Positions 16,062 to 22,204 of a stretch of DNA of 22,204 bases are shown in pieces (the stretch's first letter is position 1; every line of letters begins with the position of its first letter). The position numbers were made by a program, and so were the translations under genes. The stretch is taken from positions 1 through 22,204 of the forward strand of contig CAZPYD010000011.1 in NCBI GenBank assembly GCA_964590835.1, in the 5' to 3' direction. Below the pieces are notes generated by a model that was given only the letters and a program-made list of their open reading frames with translations, ran no database searches and had not been told where the DNA came from. This stretch comes from CAZPYD01 sp964590835 (GTDB taxonomy: Bacteria; Patescibacteriota; Minisyncoccia; JAHISW01; Tagabacteraceae).

Positions 16062-17203
16062 CTCTTTATTAAATTTAAAATTCTTTCTGATCTTTTATCC
16101 CATGTATATTCTCTCACATCAATCAAGGCTTGTTCGGCAATTTTTTGAGATAAATTTTTATTTTCTAAGACACTTTTAATACCCTTCATCAACGTCCTTG
16201 CGCTGTCTGGTTCAACCAAAATAGCATTCTCTTTATCTCGTAAAACTTCTTTTATCGTTAGTGTAGCAGATGCCACAATTGGACGCCTTGAGCTCATATA
16301 TTCAAATAATTTAAGCGGGGAAGTAAAATCTCTAGTTCGTTCATCAAGATTAGAGTTTGGTAAAATCAAAACATCAGCGCTAGCTAAATAGGACGGCTGT
16401 TCTTTGTGTCGAACACTCCCTGTGAGAATAATATTTTTTAGACCTCTTTTTTTAACAAGTTCTTTCGCTTCCTCCAAATTATCCCCTGCTATACTCCCTG
16501 CCAAAACAAAATAAACATCCGGCATTTGTTCTGCTGTATCTATCAACAAAAAAGCTCCTTTTTGCTTAAAAATTGTACCGAAGTATAGTGCAACCTGTTT
16601 GTTCTGTGGTATTTTTAATTTTTCTCTAGCTTCTTTTTTATCAATAATTTTAGAATATTCATTAAGATCTACTGCGTCATGCGCTACAGCAATTTTTTTC
16701 CTCGGCGTATTAAATTTTTCAACAAGTATTTTCCTTAAGTTTTCAGTAATAACCACAACTCCTCCTAGCCTTTTTATCCTATTTTTTAACAAAAATCTAG
16801 AACGAAATGCCATGTGCGATTCCCAAAACACCATCTTTCTTGTAAAAAATGTCAAAAACAAAAGAATCTCATCTCTTGTGTAAACAATTATATTTCTTTT
16901 CTTCATAAGCAAAAACAAACAAACAGAAAAGAAAAAAGAAAAAGACCTTAAATAAAAACCACTCTTCCGCCAACTAGGTAAAAATTTCAAAGCAGGAATG
17001 TTCTTCAAGGTAAACTTTTCTTTTATGCTATAAAAATCAAAAATTTCATCGTCTGATATTTCTCTGTCTCTATTAGAAGTCCATAGCTCAATATCTGCGC
17101 CATTTTTTTTCAATGCTTCACAGGTCTTCATAATCTGAATACAATGACCCCTCTCATTAGGAAGCCTGATATTCGCCAAGTAAACTATTTTTGGATTAAA
17201 CAT
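16058..17203 (-). CDS. GT4-family glycosyltransferase (GT-B fold)
   Basis: A 381-residue enzyme. It starts YLANIRLPNERGHCIQIMKT (8-27), the acceptor-domain loop of a GT4 group common in surface polysaccharide loci. A hydrophobic patch (about 84-101) may form part of the acceptor domain or a membrane contact. VVITENLRKILVEKF and IAVAHDAVDLNEY (about 149-183) mark the domain boundary, LYFGTIFKQKGAFLLI opens the donor domain, and SPLKLFEYMSSRRPIVAS (295-312) is the donor-binding E-containing loop. It overlaps the kinase gene upstream by 19 bases and the methyltransferase downstream by 4. It probably transfers one sugar during glycan assembly; donor and acceptor are unknown. An alternative role in glycolipid synthesis is possible. 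Confidence 0.88.
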   Translation of the reverse strand: MFNPKIVYLANIRLPNERGHCIQIMKTCEALKKNGADIELWTSNRDREISDDEIFDFYSIKEKFTLKNIPALKFLPSWRKSGFYLRSFSFFFSVCLFLLMKKRNIIVYTRDEILLFLTFFTRKMVFWESHMAFRSRFLLKNRIKRLGGVVVITENLRKILVEKFNTPRKKIAVAHDAVDLNEYSKIIDKKEAREKLKIPQNKQVALYFGTIFKQKGAFLLIDTAEQMPDVYFVLAGSIAGDNLEEAKELVKKRGLKNIILTGSVRHKEQPSYLASADVLILPNSNLDERTRDFTSPLKLFEYMSSRRPIVASATLTIKEVLRDKENAILVEPDSARTLMKGIKSVLENKNLSQKIAEQALIDVREYTWDKRSERILNLIKR

Positions 17204-18066
17204 AAAAATTCTTCATCTAAATATTCATCAAGAACACCGTATGGCACAAATTCGTCAAAATTACTCCATTTTTCAAAACCCTCCACAAGGGTGATAAACT
17301 TTATCCAAACAAGAATAAGACTAATTGGCATAGAAAACAATTCAAAATAACGTAAAAGGAAAGAATCCTTTTCAGAAAGACCGTTTTTTTGTCGATTCAA
17401 AAAGAACATAAGATCGTAAGCTGGTAAAAAAACTCGTCCATAATTACCCCAATCAATTACCTTTAATTGTCCTTTTTTATAAAAAATATTGGCAAAATGA
17501 AAATCTCCATGCTGTTTTATAAAATCTAACTTTATATCCTTATGGGTCCAATTTTTATCAACAAAATTTTTTATAGCCAACAAAAATTTATCCTCGTTAT
17601 TAAGACATTTAATTTTGTCTTTATATCCTGTTAAAAAATCTACCCAAAAACTTTTAGAAATATTTTCACTTCCTACAATATTTGATTTGTGAAATTTACA
17701 AAGCCATTCAAAAATATCCTCAAGTTTTCCTTTTTTTATATCTTTTGAAAACTGATCTCCAACAAACACTTCTTCCACGGCAAAAATCCTTGAATCTATT
17801 TCTAAAAGTTCTTTTGGTTCTGGTAGGGTTTCTTTCATTTTTTCATCAAGCAAACCGCGCGCGCTTTTAAGATTATCAAACTCTTTTTTAATAAGATCGT
17901 TATCATTCAACGACGATCCTGTCTTTAAACACAAAACAGGAATAGAATTAGCTCCCTCAAAAACAAAAAATAGTAATTTCTTTTCATCACCTCCTCGAAG
18001 TTTAACAAGACTTATATTCTTGAAACCATACCTGCTCTCTAATTTATTTCTTATTTTATCTATCAT
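17185..18066 (-). CDS. APH/choline-kinase-fold phosphotransferase
   Basis: A 293-residue kinase-like protein. LCLKTG (45-50) gives the ATP-binding lysine K48, and KKEFDNL (60-66) gives the helix-C glutamate E62. The catalytic loop is QHGDFHFANIF (185-195), with D188 and N193, and IDWGN (204-208) supplies the metal-binding D205 in place of DFG. All expected catalytic residues are therefore present. The family phosphorylates small hydroxyl compounds (aminoglycosides, choline, ethanolamine, sugars). In a glycan locus, phosphorylation of a sugar or of a phosphocholine-like precursor is more likely than drug resistance; this is inference. It follows a methyltransferase gene by 2 bases and its end overlaps a GT4 gene by 19, which suggests tight coupling. 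A GC-rich run at 17855-17864 stands out from the AT-rich surroundings. Confidence 0.8.
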   Translation of the reverse strand: MIDKIRNKLESRYGFKNISLVKLRGGDEKKLLFFVFEGANSIPVLCLKTGSSLNDNDLIKKEFDNLKSARGLLDEKMKETLPEPKELLEIDSRIFAVEEVFVGDQFSKDIKKGKLEDIFEWLCKFHKSNIVGSENISKSFWVDFLTGYKDKIKCLNNEDKFLLAIKNFVDKNWTHKDIKLDFIKQHGDFHFANIFYKKGQLKVIDWGNYGRVFLPAYDLMFFLNRQKNGLSEKDSFLLRYFELFSMPISLILVWIKFITLVEGFEKWSNFDEFVPYGVLDEYLDEEFLCLIQK

Positions 18067-18068
18067 AT

Positions 18069-19034
18069 TTAATCTTTTCTTTTTTGACAGGTTATAGCAA
18101 AACTAAAAAAAGTTAAACGCCAAAGTCTAGCTACGAAAGGAAAAAGAATAATCTTTTTTAAAAGTTTTTTGCGAAAACTCTGATCTCCCCATACCTGACG
18201 CATTAAAAATTTTAACCCAGACAAGTTGTTATAAGGAATAATATATTTGGGGAAATTATATCCCGGAGCTACAAGGTAAAAATTAATATCCTCAAAATTT
18301 TCCTTTTTTAAAATTTTATCATAGCCATATTTGGAATAAGTATAAGTGCGATACGGATTTCCAGTTCTCAATTTTGTATAAAAATTAGCAAAGAAACGGG
18401 GCATTAAGCTAGTTCTTTTAAGTCCACTATGATCCCTACCACTACCCAAAAAATAAATCGCTGCAATTCTATTTTCAATTCCAATATAAAGATGGCCTCC
18501 TGGCTTCAAAACTCTCTTTGCTTCTTTTAAAAAATGTTTTTGAGCATCGTATGGTGACTTAAACTTATCTGTTACACCTAGCCACTCAAAAAGACCATTA
18601 GCAATAATCAGATCAAATGATTCATTTTCAAAAGGAAGATCGAGTGCATCAGCAGACATTATTTTTACATTTTTATATCCCTCTTTTTCTTTCCTAATCT
18701 CTAGAAACTTCTTCCTCAATAAAGATCTCTCTACAGAATATACCTCTCCCACTTCCTGAGCTAAAACAAAAGTATTCGCCCCTAGACCTGAACCGATATC
18801 TAAAGCTTTTGAGTCTTTGTTAAGTGGTAAACAAAACCTCCAATCTGCTCGCACATTACTAAAAATAAAATCGTAAAATCCCCTATCATCCTGATACGCC
18901 TTTTTTTTAAATGCCAAAAACCCTTCTTTTTCTATCAGATCCAAATAGGTTTTCATTTTTTCTTCTGCAACCTCTCCCCAATAAAAATCTTCGCCAAAAA
19001 CAGTATAATCTTTTTTAATTCTAAAAATGGACAT
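18069..19034 (-). CDS. Class I SAM-dependent methyltransferase with extended C-terminus
   Basis: A 321-residue protein. About 70 N-terminal residues (with FGEDFYWGEV) precede the Rossmann domain. Motif I is ALDIGSGLGANTF (77-89), strand 2 ends YSVERS, SADALDLPFENESFDLI covers motifs II and IV, and FLKEAKRVLKPGGHLYIGIENR ends the core. The C-terminal extension contains GSGRDHSGLKRTSLMPRFFAN and NPYRTYTYSKYGYDKIL, a pattern I associate with surface-glycan methyltransferases found beside phosphotransferases; that association is recalled, not tested here. It lies 2 bases before the APH-fold kinase gene and 2 bases after the GT39-like gene, so all three may act on the same product. There is no Shine-Dalgarno ahead of the ATG. 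Confidence 0.82.
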   Translation of the reverse strand: MSIFRIKKDYTVFGEDFYWGEVAEEKMKTYLDLIEKEGFLAFKKKAYQDDRGFYDFIFSNVRADWRFCLPLNKDSKALDIGSGLGANTFVLAQEVGEVYSVERSLLRKKFLEIRKEKEGYKNVKIMSADALDLPFENESFDLIIANGLFEWLGVTDKFKSPYDAQKHFLKEAKRVLKPGGHLYIGIENRIAAIYFLGSGRDHSGLKRTSLMPRFFANFYTKLRTGNPYRTYTYSKYGYDKILKKENFEDINFYLVAPGYNFPKYIIPYNNLSGLKFLMRQVWGDQSFRKKLLKKIILFPFVARLWRLTFFSFAITCQKRKD

Positions 19035-19036
19035 AA

Positions 19037-20743
19037 TTATTTTATAAACCTGTATATTTCAACGTTTGGGCCTATGTATCTTGTTTCTAAAATATTTTTA
19101 AGAAATAAATGTGGCTCCAAATTTAATAAACTTTCTACATAAGTTTTTTCTCCTTTTGGATAAAAAGATATAACCTTTTCTCTTTTTCCAAAAACATCTA
19201 AAATCTCATTCTTCTTAATCTCTCCTTCTCTTCCGTTTCTATCATAAAAGAATATCAAAGCATAATCAGCTATTTTTTCTTCTTCAGGTAAAAAATTAAC
19301 ATCTGTTAAATTAGTATCTATGAGCAAGTAGTTTGGTTGTGGATATTGCGATTCCTCCATGTTCAAAAGATAACCTTTCCTTGAATCAATCCAATTATAC
19401 TCATTATATTTCTGAAGAAGCTCTATGCTCTCTTTGTTATTATTCAAATAAATATCACTAACTACTCTACTACCAGAAGGAATATTATCATAAACCCACT
19501 CAATACCAGAACTAACAGTATAAGGCTTGAGTAACTTATAGGAATAAATTCCACTAGCCAAAAGAGAATATCCAGACACCAAAACAATCAGAAAAACTAA
19601 TACGAATTTATTATTAAATAACTTTTTATAAACCCAAAAAACAAAGTACGACGCCAAGATAATCATAAATGGGATTACTGGCAAAGTATATCTACAAAGA
19701 AAGCTATAAAAAATAACCGAGAAAAAAAGAAGTAAAAAAATAGGGAAACCCACCAATAAAACACCTCTCAGATCTTTTTTGTGCTTTCTCAAAAGAACAC
19801 CTGCACCCAGAATAGAAAAAAGAAAGACAATTGGGGAATTATAAAAAATAGTTCTTAGCATAAAACTCCAATTAAACAAAAAGGAATATTTTACAACCTT
19901 TTCCGTCGACATCCATGTTGCCTTCTCTAAAAGTTTGTCCTCCACCCCTAAAATATTGAAAATAGGAGCAATAGCATCATAAAAATGCTTATGAAAAGTA
20001 TAAAAATTTAAAACTGTAAATAAAACCAAAATAACCAATAACCAAACGTTTGCTTCTATAAAATTTTTATTAAAAAACTTCTTTCCCTTTGTGTGTAAAT
20101 AGTGGACAAGCAAAAAGAATGGATAAAATATTATTCCTATCTGTCCCATTGCGTAACCCAAACCAAGCCCCAATACAGAAAGCAAATACCACTTTCTTTT
20201 CCCTGATAAATATAAGGAATAAAAACTATATGCACTAAAAACTATAAAAAATACCACAGGTACCCAAACATGACTAATCTGTGATTCGTGTACATGTAAG
20301 AAATTAATAACCAAGAGAAAAGCCGATAAAAGTGCTACTTTTTTATTAAAAAGTTTTTTGGCGAAAAGATAAATTAAATAAACAGTACCTGCACCAAAAA
20401 AGGCAGAAAGAATCCGACCTGGCGCCAAAAACCACTCTCTATATAAAATTACAAATTCCTTAAAATCAGCCAAACTTACAAAAACATTAAAAATCAAACC
20501 AAGCACCCCAATTAATCCATATATTGGAAGCAGTAAATAACTATAAAGGGGTGGTAAATAATGATTAAATTCAAAAGGAAGAATTAAGCTCTTTGCATTA
20601 AGTATCTTAAAAGTAGTGATTGTGTGTGGTAATTCATCTCCAAAAACATCAGCATAAGGCAAAGCAAAAAACACAGATGATAACCTTAACAGCAAAGCAA
20701 ATAAAATAATGTAAAAAATTGGATTTTTAAATATTTTTCTCAT
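19037..20743 (-). CDS. GT39/ArnT-like membrane glycosyltransferase (PMT_2 type)
   Basis: A 568-residue protein. After the first membrane helix (about 9-29) the loop reads YADVFGDELPHTITTFKIL (30-48), with D32 and the D36-E37 pair expected for the metal or acceptor site of GT39 enzymes, and then HYLPPLYSYLL (61-71), the second loop motif. HVHESQISHVWVP matches the motif before the next helix pair. Around ten more hydrophobic segments precede a soluble C-terminal domain of about 150 residues. Such enzymes transfer a sugar from polyprenyl phosphate to lipid, glycan or protein outside the membrane. It keeps the acidic pair missing from the relative at 1259-2938, so it is the better candidate for an active ArnT-like transferase. 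It lies second in its run, 9 bases after asparagine synthase. Confidence 0.83.
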   Translation of the reverse strand: MRKIFKNPIFYIILFALLLRLSSVFFALPYADVFGDELPHTITTFKILNAKSLILPFEFNHYLPPLYSYLLLPIYGLIGVLGLIFNVFVSLADFKEFVILYREWFLAPGRILSAFFGAGTVYLIYLFAKKLFNKKVALLSAFLLVINFLHVHESQISHVWVPVVFFIVFSAYSFYSLYLSGKRKWYLLSVLGLGLGYAMGQIGIIFYPFFLLVHYLHTKGKKFFNKNFIEANVWLLVILVLFTVLNFYTFHKHFYDAIAPIFNILGVEDKLLEKATWMSTEKVVKYSFLFNWSFMLRTIFYNSPIVFLFSILGAGVLLRKHKKDLRGVLLVGFPIFLLLFFSVIFYSFLCRYTLPVIPFMIILASYFVFWVYKKLFNNKFVLVFLIVLVSGYSLLASGIYSYKLLKPYTVSSGIEWVYDNIPSGSRVVSDIYLNNNKESIELLQKYNEYNWIDSRKGYLLNMEESQYPQPNYLLIDTNLTDVNFLPEEEKIADYALIFFYDRNGREGEIKKNEILDVFGKREKVISFYPKGEKTYVESLLNLEPHLFLKNILETRYIGPNVEIYRFIK

Positions 20744-20752
20744 ATTTTTATA

Positions 20753-22204
20753 TTAACACATATAACTCTTATACCACATTTGGAAGCTCATTATAGACCA
20801 AATCAATGTTAAATTATATTCTTTTTTAAAAATGTGGTTGGTTAACACTTTCTCTAATTCTTTAAAATCAAAAAATTCTTCAGTTTCTGGGCAATAATTT
20901 TTTGATAAAACTTCATAAGAAAAATCTTTTAAATCAGTTCTTAACCATTTTGCCATTGGGGAAAACCAACCGCGTTTTGGAGCTTTTGCTACATAATCCG
21001 GCAAATAATCTTTCATTGTTTCTTTAAAAACCTTTTTACTATCAAAAAAACTCATTTTATAACGACTAGGAATTTTAAGAGCAAACTCTACCAAATCTTT
21101 ATCCAACAAAGGAACTCTTTCTTCTAAGCCCCACGCCATTGTTGTTTTATCAGACCTCATTAAAGACTCTTCTGCTAACCAATTCTCCAAATCCATAATC
21201 ATCATCAATTCGTTTGAATTTTGACTAGAAGCTTCTGGATAAGATTGTTTTAATTTATCTATATACCATTTACTGCCAAAAAACTCTGGCTTTATTACTC
21301 TCTGCAAAAGATTATCTTTCTGAGACATAAAAAGCATATATCTATCAATACCTTTAGGGGTGTTTAGTTTCTCACTAGTATTTTTTCCTTTCTTGATTTT
21401 GGCAATGATTTTATCCAAAAAAACTTTTCTAATTTGTTTTGGCATTTTTTGATACCAGTCCAAAAATAAATTAAATTTATATCTTGGATAGCCAGCAAAA
21501 ATCTCATCCCCTCCATCACCACCCAGAACTACATCCACCTCTTTTTTAGCAAATTCAGCCAAAAGATAAGTAACGGGTTGAGTATGGTTAGACATCGGCT
21601 CATCCATATGCCAAGCAACTTTTTCCAAGACACCCAAAACATCTTTAGCGCTAATCATTAATTCATGGTGGTCTGTATCTAAATCTTTACTCACCCTTCG
21701 TGCCATTTCAAAATCAAAATTAAACTTACTCCCTTCATCTTTAACGTCAAAACCTACTGAAAAAGTTTTTAGCTTTTCATTACTATATTTTTTCGCCAAA
21801 GAAGCTATTAAAGTAGAATCCACACCTCCACTTAAAAATACCCCTAATGGTCTATCAGAAATCATTTGTTTCTTAACAGCATTTTCTGTTAAAGATTTTA
21901 ACTTTTTCTTAATTTCTTTTTTGTTATAAATCTTCTTTGAAAAACCTGGTTTCCAATATCTTTCGATATTTATTTTTTTATTTTTATATATTAAATAGTG
22001 TGCTGGTGGTAATTTAAAAATATTTTTAAAAATTGTTTGTGGCGCTAAAGGATAAAGAAGATGAAAATAAGAAGAAAGCGCTTTGGGGTCTATTTCTCTG
22101 ACCACATCATGCTCTAAAATTGATTTGATTTCAGACGAAAAAATAAACTTTTCTTCATAATAAAAATAATATAATGGCTTTATACCCAAATGATCACGCG
22201 CAAA
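20753..22204 (-). CDS. asnB: Asparagine synthase (glutamine-hydrolysing) family, N-terminus outside window
   Basis: The frame stays open to the window edge, where it reads FARDHLGIKPLYYF, a conserved stretch inside the glutaminase domain; the TTG at 22189 is an internal leucine. About 483 residues are visible. Lost with the edge are the N-terminal nucleophile cysteine and roughly the first hundred residues. The synthetase domain has the ATP pyrophosphatase loop FLSGGVDSTLIAS, then DVVLGGDGGDEIFAGYPRY, WGLEERVPLLDKDLVEFALK and KRGWFSPMAKWL, all typical of AsnB. In surface-glycan loci related proteins (WbpS type) are thought to amidate sugar acids, so the substrate may be a uronic acid rather than aspartate. 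The gene is the first seen in the minus-strand run, and its promoter must be outside the window. The 9-base gap to the next gene contains no terminator. Confidence 0.9.
   Translation of the reverse strand, partial: FARDHLGIKPLYYFYYEEKFIFSSEIKSILEHDVVREIDPKALSSYFHLLYPLAPQTIFKNIFKLPPAHYLIYKNKKINIERYWKPGFSKKIYNKKEIKKKLKSLTENAVKKQMISDRPLGVFLSGGVDSTLIASLAKKYSNEKLKTFSVGFDVKDEGSKFNFDFEMARRVSKDLDTDHHELMISAKDVLGVLEKVAWHMDEPMSNHTQPVTYLLAEFAKKEVDVVLGGDGGDEIFAGYPRYKFNLFLDWYQKMPKQIRKVFLDKIIAKIKKGKNTSEKLNTPKGIDRYMLFMSQKDNLLQRVIKPEFFGSKWYIDKLKQSYPEASSQNSNELMMIMDLENWLAEESLMRSDKTTMAWGLEERVPLLDKDLVEFALKIPSRYKMSFFDSKKVFKETMKDYLPDYVAKAPKRGWFSPMAKWLRTDLKDFSYEVLSKNYCPETEEFFDFKELEKVLTNHIFKKEYNLTLIWSIMSFQMWYKSYMC

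Noticed and set aside
17855..17864. Alternating CG run in the kinase gene
   Set aside because: It is striking against the AT-rich background, but it is only ten bases and encodes an ordinary Ser-Ala-Arg-Gly stretch.
17185..18066. Aminoglycoside-resistance gene
   Set aside because: Only the general APH fold is visible. The setting is a glycan operon, and nothing points to a drug substrate.
18901..18910. Runs of eight or more T or A inside genes as possible phase-variation tracts
   Set aside because: Such runs are common in lysine- and phenylalanine-rich genes at this base composition, and every affected gene is intact.

Overview
This window is a dense, strongly AT-rich cell-surface glycan locus from a bacterium. 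I recognise nineteen genes, two of them cut by the window edges. There is no gap over about 50 bases without a gene, and no tRNA, rRNA, CRISPR array, insertion sequence or integrase. TGA serves as a real stop (for example at 6439, 12823 and 16058, two of these in ATGA overlaps), so the SR1/Gracilibacteria code in which TGA encodes glycine does not apply. The low GC, near absence of Shine-Dalgarno motifs, very tight gene packing and mix of YfhO-like, GT39-like, GT4 and B12-radical-SAM genes suggest an uncultivated lineage such as Patescibacteria/CPR (Microgenomates or Parcubacteria type). That placement is an inference; the window has no phylogenetic marker gene.

Layout. Positions 1-1266 (+) hold the end of a B12-binding radical SAM enzyme followed by an LPG-synthase-TM-type flippase-like membrane protein. 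Positions 1259-10334 (-) form a seven-gene run, read right to left: ChbG/YdjC-type deacetylase, GtrB/CsbB/FlmF-like polyprenyl-phosphate glycosyltransferase, B12 radical SAM enzyme, methyltransferase, YfhO-like GT-C protein, zinc-ribbon methyltransferase, and a second multi-membrane GT-C-like protein. Positions 10381-11631 (+) hold a lone Wzx-type oligosaccharide flippase, divergent from the deacetylase across a 46-base promoter interval. Positions 11634-22204 (-) form a nine-gene run, read right to left: asparagine synthase (5' end outside the window), GT39-like transferase, methyltransferase, APH-fold kinase, GT4, methyltransferase, B12 radical SAM enzyme, GT4, GT4. Most neighbours overlap by 4-23 bases or lie within 15 bases, so both minus-strand runs look like operons with coupled translation.

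How the genes may work together. The GT4 enzymes would build a glycan on a cytoplasmic lipid carrier, and the Wzx-type protein would flip it. Methyltransferases, radical SAM enzymes, the kinase and the amidotransferase would decorate it. The GT2, deacetylase and GT-C genes resemble known polyprenyl-phosphate-sugar systems: CsbB/YfhO glycosylation of lipoteichoic acid, and FlmF/NaxD/FlmK galactosamine transfer to lipid A in Francisella. The best candidate for something new is therefore a polyprenyl-phosphate amino-sugar route in which a GT2 and a de-N-acetylase are coupled to a YfhO-type transferase in one operon. A second notable item is a 36-base near-perfect palindrome lying in frame inside the GT-C gene at 2394-2429. 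I see no initiating phosphoglycosyltransferase, Wzy polymerase or Wzz protein here, so the pathway is incomplete in this window.
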